Of a stretch of DNA of 64,000 nt, positions 11,109 through 21,700 are shown in pieces. Source of the DNA: Ectocarpus siliculosus. Lineage: Eukaryota; Sar; Phaeophyceae; Ectocarpales; Ectocarpaceae. The stretch's first letter is position 1; the number at the start of each line of letters is the position of its first letter. The stretch spans positions 2,010,825 through 2,074,824 of the forward strand of contig FN649730.1 in NCBI GenBank assembly GCA_000310025.1. Reading direction: 5' to 3'. The notes under the pieces are model-generated. The model searched no databases, had not been told where the DNA came from, and was given only the letters and a program-made list of their open reading frames with translations. The translations under genes were made by a program, and so were the position numbers.

Positions 11109-11765
11109 TCGTGCCGGATTGAATTTCTATTAGCCAACTCCCCCCCCGCAACGCTGTACCATTGCGCCAACCCCCCACGAGTGATGACGTACCAATACCA
11201 TGTATCGCTGGTTGGTGGCCATGTTTACGTGTTTGCTTGTTCGTTAGTGGTCTCTCCACCGTGTGCCTGTTTCTGTCTCTTATTTCTTGTTGATTTCGGC
11301 CTGGTCTCTTTTTGTCCTCGCTCTTTTTCTTTTTCATTTTCTTTTTCTTTTCTTTTCTCCTTTCTTCCTGTTTTTTTTATGTTTTTCTCTTTTTCTCTCT
11401 TTCTCTTTTTTCTCTTTGTCGCTCTTTTTTCTCTCTTTTTCTGCGTCAGATGGCCTTGTCTCTGCTTGCGTGTGAAGCACCAATATTGAACCAAGGGGGT
11501 GTACCTCTTTCTCTCTGGCCCGTAATGCTGACTCCTAGTCTCAGTTGTTACCACGCATAGCGCGCAGAGGGAGCTGAGGACTCCAGAATATCTGTCGTTG
11601 ATTTCTATTGACTTGCGGATCCCTCGGGGCCAGTTTGTTTAAGCGCACCTTTTGAGGGTAAGTTAGCCTGTGACCACGGGAATCGACCGCATCAAGTGTT
11701 GGATCAGTACGGACATATGAAGGTACTGGGTAGAGAGAGAGATCAGAACGGTTTTTTATGTGAAG

Positions 11766-11803
<38 letters not shown>
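11766..11803 (+). repeat. (AAC)n microsatellite forming the LINE 3' terminus
   Basis: About twelve AAC units directly follow the conserved GTTTTTTATGTGAAGAC end of the LINE. The same junction occurs at 6355 and, inverted, at 3135-3150, so the microsatellite belongs to the element rather than to the flank. Confidence 0.92.
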
Positions 11804-11804
<1 letters not shown>

Positions 11805-11869
11805 ACATTGAGAAGACGTGACGCCCCCCACTGTTGTTACAGTCATGGAGATCGGTCGTACTCGTTGCA

Positions 11870-11990
11870 CAGCATTCGAAATGTTGCCCTCTCTCCGTTC
11901 TTGTGGGTCCTCCCCCCAGTTCCACACGTCAATGAGGATGGCATGGAACGCCAGAGACAGATGCTCCTGCTGCTGTAGGCTTGGCTCATC
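11870..11990 (-). mobile_element. Small LINE fragment
   Basis: The minus strand reads FHAILIDVWNWGEDPQER, the equivalent of LYTILVKVWYGGDIPQEW in the longer LINE (about 9349-9402). Only about 120 bases are recognisable. Confidence 0.65.
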
Positions 11991-11999
11991 GGGGTGTGT

Positions 12000-13730
12000 C
12001 GATGTTGATATGAACAGCTCTGCAGAGGTGGGTGCCCTTCCGTTTTGATTCCTTGGGCTGCCAGCTGCCAATCTAGTCCTGTCCAATATATCGGTGCTGA
12101 CTTGCGATATACCGAATCTCCCGTGGATGGTGCGCGGGCCGCTTCTTCACCTCCTGCGACGATGTAACGGCCGGCTGGAGGTGTCACGTGCGAAAAATCG
12201 TGCCGCACACAATACCGTTGCGCCGAAACGTAACTTGATTTTCCGAAGACCTTCCCACGGGGGGTGCGGCGTTTGAAATGATTTCGCGGAACCCCCCGTG
12301 TGGCGTTCAAATTTCGGAGCCCAGATCACGCAAGTTTCAAGGAACACCTCTCTATCTCTCGCTCCTTCGGGCTGCGCTAGCGGGTACACCACACGTCGCC
12401 ACGCTCTCTAGGCGTTACACGCTTAGGTGAAGTGTTGTTTTCGCCCCTTCACGTTCGTCACGGTTCACAACCTTATTTGGCGCGGCGCAACTTCAAGCGT
12501 TCAGGAACATGGACTGTCGTGAGTACATGAGCAGTCTACAAGTGTCCTGGCGACATCTTTTCTACATTCGCTCTGCGGTTCATGAGGGACGCGTTGCAAA
12601 ATGACAGCGAAACGCAGCCTTCTATACCTTGCTAACTCATCAGTCAAGTTCGAATTCAACTTCCAGCCAATAATTGTGCTGACGCGTGGCCCTTCTTCCG
12701 CAGGAGGTGTGCGGGCACAAAGGGTATCCTTATCCAGAGTTAGTCTGCAGCAGCAGCAGCAGCAACAGCAGCGGAGGCAGCAGCGTGTGCATTTCATCCC
12801 TACACGTATTATATTCCTCCCGGCCGTTGCATCGAGTCGATAAATCTAGGTTGGTACCTTTATTGCTTCCCGTTGAGGTATCCCCCAACTCTGCTAGATT
12901 ACTGTAGACTACAGCAGTAAACAGTGCGCACACTTGCTGATTTTGTACCTTCTTTACCCTCGACTCGCAGAGACTTGCCAGAAGCACCTGGCAGAAGTCC
13001 TACGCGCAGAACGGCCGCGACGACTCCTGGAGGCTATCCAGCAGGTATGATGCGTGTGGAAATGTTCGAACCTTGACCCACAACGATGTTTTTTGTCCCG
13101 TGCTCTTGACACCACTCCATTTCGTCTAAGTTTCACCTCCGGTGATGTAGCCCTTTCCTTTTGAGTTTTTTGCGTTTCCTTGTTTTTTAGTATTCATCTC
13201 TTCCCTTTCTGTGCCATTTATCCGCACTCCGGTGTAGCAGTGGGTAGTCTTGGTGCAGTTAAGGCCACGAGCAAAGTTCAGAGCAACGAGCCCGTACGCG
13301 CACCGCCACTGCTAGGAACGTCAGTGAACATGTTTTTTGGTTTTCACGTCAATGCTCACCCCTCAGACGATGATTTGATATCTGAAACTTCTGAACCTCC
13401 CCTCGCAAACAGACCTCACGCCTTCTCCAAGGGTTTCGATAGTCGTGAAAATTCGTGTTCTCCTACATTAAAACTCTAACCGAAACCCTAAACAAGTAAG
13501 GGAAGGAGGTACTGGTTCGAGGCCGCACCAACTCTGGGTAGGCTGTCAGTCATAAGTTGGTTGCACCTTGACGTACGTGATGGTCATGTTTTGGCTGTAA
13601 GCCGGCATGTCGTGGTAACCACCCCATTCCGACTGTACAATACTGTAGAACTATGCGCGTGTTTTCACACATCCGTCAAGAGAAATCGTGTCATCGTCCG
13701 TCCCTAGAGTACTGCGGCAACGCGTAGTAG
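12000..13730. other. No gene recognised; CAG tract and a short inverted repeat
   Basis: No exon could be supported. Visible features are a CAG/CAA tract at 12748-12785 and an inverted repeat, CACGGGGGGT (about 12256-12265) facing ACCCCCCGTG (about 12291-12300). The ten-base arms are each followed or preceded by GTG-CGGCGTTTGAAAT-like words. Upstream, first-exon sequence of ATP23 should lie here but was not identified. Confidence 0.5.
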
Positions 13731-16700
13731 CCCCTCGTCGAGGCTTACCCTCTTATCCCTTCTTGCGGCAAAGGGGCTTTCCGGGAAGGCCAAAGGCGGT
13801 GGTGATGGCAAGGAGGAGGGGACAGAGCCCGTGCTAGAGCCTGGGGGACTTAGGCTGGTGTGTCAAACCTGTCCAAGACAAGGTAATTTGAATCGGGCAG
13901 TTGAGCAGGCGAAGAGGAATGAGTTCTTGGGTTTGATGGAACGCCTCATGGCGTCGGAAATATTGTTGGAACAACTCCTTGGGTTTGTGTGCCCCTCCTG
14001 GCCCTCGTTTGAACTACTATTCAAAAGTCATATAGAACACCCGAGTGCGTGAGGCTTCTCTGTAAGGAGTAGGAACGGTGTTCGTTTCTTGCAAGACGCA
14101 TATTCGAGGTTAACGGCCAAACAACTGAGGAAAGCCGCAAATGAGTGTGTGCCCTCTTTCCTCTTCCGAAGATGCGAGGCAGGAACTTTCATTTTAGGGT
14201 CACCAATTGGGTGGTGCGGAGTAAAGACGCGTAGGATATTGTTTTTGCAAAGATTGATGCACAACCGCAACAACAGCGAGCGTCGTTCGTCCCCTGCTGC
14301 TACAACGTCCAGGGCACCTAGATCGCATAGCCCACACCTAATCCCTCAGGTCCACAGACGTTTATCTGAACATCGAGTGCGCGGACGAGAGAGCAGCGCT
14401 GCGTTCAACGATGACCTTCCCTCCAAGACACCCTTCGTTCCGTTTTTTTTTTCGGTTTCACTGCGCATCCAAACTCGAGTTCCGTCTGCTTCGGGGAAGA
14501 AAGGCCGTCGAATTCCAAAATAATCCAAGCACAACAGGACCCTCTCGGCCGCGAACTATGACATGAGCACGTCCCTTGTGCCCTTCTCAACAATATGTAC
14601 TACTGTCTACGTGGGCCACGAAATCATGGTCCAGGCCCTGCGGCCGCCGCCCGTGCGTACTTGGAGGCACCTCCACCCGGCGTAGTGCTGTGCGCCAACC
14701 GGCTTGGCTCCCGACGAGAAGTGGAGGAGGCGGTCGTGCATGAGCTGGTTCACGCGTACGACTACCTTGTGGCCGGCGTTGAGCTGCTTGATTGTCAGGC
14801 GTTGGCCTACAGGTATTGTTGCTGTTGTTGTTGTTGTTAATGTTTGTAGTTCGGTTTTTTGGCATTGCAATACGCATCAATGCACATCAGAATGTTGTTC
14901 TTGGCTTTTTGGGTGGAACAAATAGCCAGGAGCGTAAGGTGTGCAGCGGTCGGCATCCAGACCAGAGAAAATATCGCGTCGTTCTTTTTCGTTTCTATGC
15001 AGTCGAGGTCCTACCGCACGGTGGCACAACACAACCAGGCTCGTCTCTTCCGTGTGGCTAGCCGGAAGCGTAGCCATAACCACCTAATGTCGGGATGACG
15101 AATTGAGTCAGACGAACACACCTTGTTGGGCGCACAGACCAAATCGTCATCCCTCAAAAGATTGAGAGCCCACAACCGACAACATCACGACTGCACCATG
15201 AAGGAGGCGGCCGCATTGTGATGGCTTTAGCGGTCATGCGAACATTGCACAAGCAGCTTCAAGAAGTTGTTTTCGATGCTGTGTGTGTGAATTGTGCGCC
15301 CCTCGTCGCTGTTTCATCATTTTTGTGACATTTTAGCGAGGTTCGGGCGGCCCGAGCCGCTGAATGCTCCAAGACTTCCCGGTCCCTCGTGTGCAGCTAC
15401 TTCAGAAAGAATTGCGCTCGGTCTACGGCAGTAAGGAGCACTGAGGTATGAAACAAGTGCAGCTATCACCAACGCCTAATCCCATTTTTGTGTTCCATTT
15501 TTGTGTTGATAGGGCAGGATGGTAGCCTACCAGACCGCTGACGGTTTTCATCTCCTTGTGTGTTGTCGTCTTTATTGACGTCCATTCCCGGAACACAAAC
15601 ACCTGTGGATAAGGCCCGTTTCAGTTCAAGATGTTCTGACCGCTCCAGCCAGCTTATAGCTATTGCCTTTTCGATGTTGATGCTTAAGCTATATTTGATG
15701 GGGATCCCTGAGCTGCAACCCACGCCTCCTATCGGTAAACATCGATCCCATTACTGTTTTTTGCTTCAAGGATTGCACTACCCCCAGATCTATAGGCATC
15801 TCGTTAGGTGTGCAAGCTATCGCACACCCCTAGACCAACTTTGTACCTTCATTGCGCCGCAACCAAATTGTTGCCAATACCGAAAAGGTAGGGTTGGGGA
15901 CTGGCGCGCAGCGCCAGTCTCAGGAATACTGGCTGCGTGCCGCAGCCAGTTTACTGGACATTATCAGTACACTGGCCACGCGGCGAAGCCGCGTGGTCGC
16001 GGCGCGACAACCGCCCCGCCCCGGCTAGTGAGGGGGGCCTGCCGGACACGCCCCCAGAGGGCCCCGCTGGACGCGCCCATGTTCACCATGAAGCTGCTTC
16101 CAAACAATCTTCAACTTGAAAGCCTTCACAAGATGTTTCTCATTTTTCATCAAGATGGTGTTCATTGTTCTTGAACAAATTTGTGTGTTTCGTTTTTGTT
16201 TTTGGTTGGGGCATTTCAGCGATATAGACAGCAAAACTGGAAGGCATTTAGTTTAGATCACGCTGCTGGTGGCCAGCCTGCATTTCGCTTGGAGCAAAAA
16301 ACATATTGACTCTTACTATGTACATATGCTACCAAATTATGGCCCTTCTACAGGATGAGTGAAAAAGGCCCGGCTGTTTTTTTTCCGAGGCCGCGGCGGG
16401 TTCTGGACTCTGAGGCCCACCGCCCGGGTCTGCGGCAGGCACGTCGCTGCTAGTGACAAATTCGTCCGTCAATCGCATGGTTGCACCTTCCCTCGAGTGC
16501 GGGCGTGTGTGCGTTGTGCTTGCTCTCCTCTCCCACCCTCTCACGCGGCGCAATTTGGTGGGTTTCCACGTGGTTTAGGAGGCAAAGTGTGAGGCGTAGG
16601 TAACATGCGGAAGTATTGGCTGTACTGGCACCCCTCTGAGCCAGTCTTAGGAAACTGTCCAGTACAGGAGTATTATCAGTACCTACTGGTCCAGGGGTGG

Positions 16701-17143
16701 TGCACGTGTCAGTCGGTTTCACATCCTCTTGTTTCTCGACGAATGGAGCTTTGATATTTTACGGGCGATCACTCGCACTATTACGGCATACCAAGTGCAA
16801 GGCTTCGGTATTTGTATGTAAGCTGCACGTTCTCCGGATCTACATATCAACTGCTTGCGTGATGGTCCCAACCCAATCAACTCACGGGAAGACCCGACCA
16901 CCATTCCCACCAATCAAGTCGATGGATCAATCTATGTACATCGTTCGGCCCGAATTCCTCGTATCGGCCGATCAGACCACAGAACGCATCATGCATTCCA
17001 GGACTCCGTCTTGACCCTTCGAACCAATGACATGTTTCGTTCATTTCCAGGGTCTCTTTCCCGGGAAAGGAGCCGGCTGTGTCGACGCCGTGTTCAACGC
17101 AGCATACCAAGATCAACGACCGCATGACGATGGTGGTCGATGA
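13731..17143 (+). CDS. ATP23: ATP23-type mitochondrial inner-membrane metallopeptidase (M76), multi-exon, 5' end not found
   Basis: Four exons can be joined in phase: about 13731-13882, 14635-14812, 15337-15445 and 17051-17143. The first ends in a CQTCP motif. The second gives GVVLCANRLGSRREVEEAVV followed by HELVHAYD, the HEXXH zinc site of peptidase family M76. The third begins with the diagnostic Ser completed across the intron, then EVRAARAAEC and further Cys residues. The last gives GAGCVDAVFNAAYQDQRPHD and a stop at 17141-17143. In yeast and human this family matures ATP synthase subunit 6 and helps assemble the Fo sector from the intermembrane space. The amino-terminal exon(s) and start codon lie upstream of about 13.7 kb and were not recognised; the start given is only where the open frame becomes believable. 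Splice phases (1, 2, 0) match across every junction. Confidence 0.85.
15899..15996 (+). repeat. Three consecutive perfect hairpins in the last ATP23 intron
   Basis: Three perfect stem-loops lie within 98 bases, each with a 3-base loop. The first has a 9-bp stem GACTGGCGC with loop GCA (15899-15919). The second has a 10-bp stem ACTGGCTGCG with loop TGC (15928-15950). The third has a 9-bp stem CCACGCGGC with loop GAA (15976-15996). Between the second and third, TACTG and CAGTA flank eight bases and could form a further weak stem. A GC-rich unstructured tail follows to about 16075. The arrangement lies inside the intron 15446-17050, on the sense strand of ATP23. Confidence 0.9.
16620..16705 (+). 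repeat. Diverged copy of the hairpin cluster
   Basis: The order of words TACTGGC...GCCAGTCT.AGGAA...TCCAGTACAGG...TATTATCAGTAC..ACTGG follows that of 15897-15975. Stems are shorter here (ACTGGC/GCCAGT with a 10-base loop, CTGT/ACAG). It lies 0.7 kb downstream in the same intron and the same orientation. Confidence 0.6.
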
Positions 17144-17150
17144 CGATCAC

Positions 17151-18670
17151 TTAAATCTTCGTGATGTCGTGTACACGATTCACTATCGCCACGAGTTGCC
17201 GACAGCGCCAGCAAATTGAGCGCGCGAGCTCAGCAATACCGGGCGCAGCACTAGGGTGGCGAACGTTCGCTACTGGGCACTGTCGTTGTTCTCGACAGTA
17301 GCGGCACCAACAGCAGCAGCCCAGAAAAGGAGAATGACATGGGTTATCGAAAGCACCACGAGTATGGCCGACGCACGGCTGCACGGCCAAGAACCCGTCA
17401 ACCTCGCCGCAGCGATCAATCAGCGCCGCGTGATCAAAGGCTGACGGTGACCAAGAACCACATGATGATTCCGAGAGCGATATCAGCAAAGAGCTGCGTA
17501 CCGTTTAGAGACCAACACGACGCGAAGACGGTGATTCAGAACCTGTGACACGAACGGGCACCTCACGGAAAAGGGAACACTCTGCTCGCGGTTGGTTCCG
17601 CGCGGAGTACGGGACCAACCCTGCCTCGTGCGGAGCAAGGGTACCTCACGAGAAGGCCGGACCTGTGTCGTTGCGATGGTCGATATCCTTTCAGACATGC
17701 TCTACTTGGCACGAATTTCTCACGCACGCCAGAGTGCTGGCAGCGAGTTGAGCACCAGCTCGTTTTGAAAGGGCCAAGATTGCTGTATGGCAGTCCGGCG
17801 GCAGACAAAGAAAGGGGTCCGTACTTCCTTCCCCAAATCTTTTGGCCTAGCCAGAAGAAGTTTGCCGTGTGGTAAACCTGCACACCAGTTGCCATGGTAC
17901 CGTCAATTGGTTGGACACCAATGGAGTCAGCTAAAGATTCAACTGGTACACTCACGCTTGTTTCTTTCGAGCGCTTTCTTGCACAGCAAACGCGAAGTTC
18001 ACGTGGAGCAACCCTTACCGTACACGCACTTCGAGGTCAGTTGGGTTCTGGAGAACGCGTATCTGAGAGACCGACTGTAGCCTGACAGGAGCGTCCATCG
18101 CATTCGGTCAAGTCGAAAGCAAGAGCACAGAGAGCATTGAGGAATGTACCAATTTAGGTGCATTCAAAGACTCTCCGAATTTTTTCTCGACTTGGTCCAC
18201 CATCAGCAGCAGAGACCAAGAGACAGCAGTTTTTCCATCAAATACAGTCTCCAACAGCAGCCTTCTTCTCTCGCAGTCGAGTAGAAACCGCCCGATTTAA
18301 CGCGGCACAATAAACCCAACCAGGCTCAATAGATTCAAAAGGCATCCACAGACACGTCTCCGCAACATCAGCATTGAACCTTGAGACATTGGCGTGCCCG
18401 CCAGGAAACCAAACGCCAGCCTCTACCGGGTTGGAACGAAGCTCCACAATGCTCGTTATGTATCCCCTCTCCAACCCCAGGGGGTGAAAAATCCAAACGG
18501 CATCAATGGAAATGTCTGTGAAAATACCCGAGTTCTCGCACAATGTGAATCACAGGGGACACGCGACGGGCCGATGGAATCTTCGCCATCCTCATCCTCC
18601 GCAGGACATCGTATACATCACGTTTCGGCGCTCCTCCAACCGCCTTGCTAGAGAACGGTAGTTGCGGACC
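17151..18670 (-). CDS. Possible unknown gene, minus strand, partial exon set
   Basis: I do not recognise a family. Three segments have coding character. At about 18560-18660 a basic stretch contains KRDVYDVLRRMRMAKIPSA. At 18238-18517, after a TATTTTCACAG acceptor, comes ISIDAVWIFHPLGLERGYIT, then a stretch ending with a stop at 18238 if read through. At about 17878-17956 the sequence VESLADSIGVQPIDGTMATG is followed by a CAG|GTTTAC donor. An open frame continues at 17151-17489. Phases between the pieces were not resolved, and some may be chance. If real, the gene would end about 10 bp from the ATP23 stop (convergent) and start just downstream of the NUP62 3' end on the same strand. Confidence 0.3.
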
Positions 18671-18786
18671 TTTCCGCGAAGGCATTATTCCATATGACGA
18701 CACCGCGGCATCGGATGGGGATGACGTTGTCACTATTCTTAAGCTGCTCCAGGTAGTGGCAGGTTATCCCTCCCTTTCTCTGGTAT

Positions 18787-21700
18787 CTACGGCGGCAATA
18801 GCGCGGCATCCGATGGCATCCCCAACCTCCGGCCGACGTCGGCGGCATCCTGTAGCATCGTTTTGGACGTCTCCTCTAGCCAGGTAAGAGAATGGTGGTG
18901 CGCGTTGAGGATGCGGACGATCTTGCGCGCGTTGCTGTCGCCCCCGGTATCCCCCCTCCCACCGACTGCCCCGAAGGACGACGAGGAAGTGGAAGAGTTT
19001 ACCTGGTCTACCAGAGACTTGAGAGTATCCACCATCCCCGCGAGTTGCATGTCCACAGTCTGCGTCCAGCGGGGAACGGGTATCGGCGCGAAGCCAACAT
19101 AACAACATGGGATGCAAGGAAACGAATGTGGGAAACAAACGGGTGCCGATGCGAGGAAACGAAAATAAGTCAGGGGGGGGGGAAAGGTTTGCTGTGCGCG
19201 TGGTTGAAGGAAGATGGGGGGCAATGGGAGGTACATGTGCGACTGTCCTATAGCCGTAAACAGTACGCTCTCTCAAAGCACACGCCAGGTGGATGGAACT
19301 ATTGGCTCCAAGTGTTGGAGAGCGTTTGCGCAACACAAAGTTCCACCACAGCACAGGATAAAAGTTTCGGATATTGGGAACAATACACGCAGGCCTAGAT
19401 AATGGTCGTGGATGTCTATCGACCACCGCGGGCTGGTGGGGATGCCTTGCGCCGTATGTGGATATGGAAGCCGTGAGTGCAACGAAAACTCCATCGGTAC
19501 CGACAGTTCAGCGTTTTTTATATCTACACTGTGACGGGCATAAGGCGTGGTATGCTGTACGTATTCTGCGGGATACAGTGCTTGGTCCGACTTGTGCTGT
19601 TAATGAAGGTCTGGCCCTCCTCGCTCCACATGACCCGTGTCCCTGTCCTTCTCCTCCACCGGTCGGCGTATATACGCCAAAGCTGGCGAGATTCTTGTAC
19701 TCGCCAGTTCAACAATTATTGGGTTGTAGTTGGAGGTAGACACGAAACTTCAGGCACAGCGGGTTTCCAGCCCTAAGGCTACACCACGGCGCTAGGCCTC
19801 GCTAGGTCCAACCCACCCCTAAACCCTAACCCTAACCCTCACCCACACCCCAAGCTAGGTTGTTGTGCAGTGGGTAGGCCTAGGTCGCTGTGCCGAGCCA
19901 CTGGAGGGTGCAAGAATCTCGCCAGCTCTGGCGTATACACGCGCGGCGCTCCTCCACGGACAAAAAGTTCTACGTCTTTCAGATAATGTGGTTGACCGCT
20001 CTCATATTGGAGACATCCATGGTCCAGAACACCCAGCAGAGAACAGGGCTCCTCTAGCGTTAACCACAGTGGGCACAATTGCAAGTATTGTCCATGCCGC
20101 AGAGCGAACACGCATGTATGTAACAACAGGGACCGCAATCACGGACGTACCTGCGCGATCTGGAAGGCCTGCTCTCGCTCCACGTCTCCCTCCTCTGGCG
20201 ACTGCCCGCGCTGATCGTGCATCAATTTCTCCGCCTGATCCAGCGGGTACATCGCGACATGCACGGGTTGAAAAAAAAGCCCTGAACATTGTCGCGGTGC
20301 CGACTGCCTCATAATCTACTGTGGTCGCACCAACAAAGAGCTCTCGTGTCTGGCGCAAGATGGTTCGTCGGGAAAGGTCCACCATCTGCCCAGGCGTTGA
20401 AAATTAAAAAAAATAACAAGGAAAAGAACCGGATTTTGTCTCCAGCGGACGACACATTCAACCACCCACCTGCCCCTCAAGCTGATCCAGCGTTTTGTCT
20501 AGATGAGACTGCTCCCCCTCGATGGCCTTCATGCTGCGCGCCAGGTCCTGCAACAGCCACGTCGAACAGCAATCAAGAGCAACAAAATTACAAAAATATA
20601 TATAACCATCAACAAAAAAATACACACACAAGACCAGAGAGTAGATGCCAGGGGGAGACACTCGGTCGTTTTCACACCGCCCGCATGCGTGCACCCATCG
20701 GGGCTTTCTTGTCTTTACCTGCTGTCCCAGCACGAGTTTCTGCACGTCATCGGCGAGGCTGAACAGCTCCGACTGCGTCTCTCGTAGGACCCCGTCCCAA
20801 TCCGACACCTAGACATGCATCCAAGGCCAGCACCACGACAGCGCATAAAACAAGCAGTTGTGTCAGTTTGAGGAACACAATCGACCTACACAAGCGAAAC
20901 GAAATACATCGCCTTTCCGTTTCAGGCACAGCAGCACACACCAAAAGCACCGCCAATCATAAGCACAACAACCCTGAGTACAAGGGTCACTAGAACGTTT
21001 CCCACCGCATAGAATAAGATGCCGCATTGGTCCATTGAAACCAAGTCATCGAATGGCAACATCATACTGAATGCACAACGTGCGAGAATAACAGCAGTAT
21101 CTCTTCCGACCACCTCTACCCCGGCCACCATGGCGGGCTTTTCCCCTGAGCAAGTGCGTATGCGAGTGGCAATTACCCTTTGAGCCGAGACTCCGGACTT
21201 TTCTCGCTGCTTGTCGGCCACGCGTGGGCCTCCGGACCGACCGCGTTACCTTCTGGGTGCCATCAAGAACTTTTTGCGAGAAAAAACACTTGCTAGGAAG
21301 TGGAACACAAATCATCAAGGCAAGAGAGGAAAGGCCGTGGTGTTCTCGAACCATCGTGATTCACATCCCCCCCCCGCCGCCCAAGCGACGATGGGTTGAG
21401 CCTTTCAAAAATGCCCTGAGAAACAACCCACCCTTCTCCAAGTCGTGGTGTCGTTGTTCAACCCTGTCGGCATACGGACCGCATTCCATTCCCAGTTATC
21501 TTCACATATTTCAACTGTTCCGTGCTCTGCTTAGCACCTTTCAACATCCGTACAGGTCCAACTGAGGGTTAGGGTTAGGGTAAAGGGTGGGGTAGAAATA
21601 CTGACTATTTCATAAGTTGACACGGACGCGGTGGGAGCTTTCCTTGTCGCCGGTGCATGCAAATACTAGCCAACACATACAGCACAGCAGGGGCAACCAT

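Larger units (their letters stand above)
7400..11803 (+). mobile_element. Near full-length non-LTR retrotransposon (LINE), inactive
   Basis: A single LINE with a presumed 5' leader (7400-7737), an apurinic-type endonuclease domain, a reverse transcriptase and C-terminal region to about 11108, a pyrimidine-rich 3' UTR (11270-11450), and an (AAC)n tail at 11766-11803. At least two in-frame stops (8169-8171 and 9451-9453) and several frame changes (about 8894, 9640, 10095, 10690) interrupt the coding part, so it cannot make an intact protein. The 5' border is uncertain because I could not find target-site duplications. Short copies of its 3' end at 3.1-3.5 and 6.1-6.4 kb fix the 3' end reliably. 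Confidence 0.9.
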
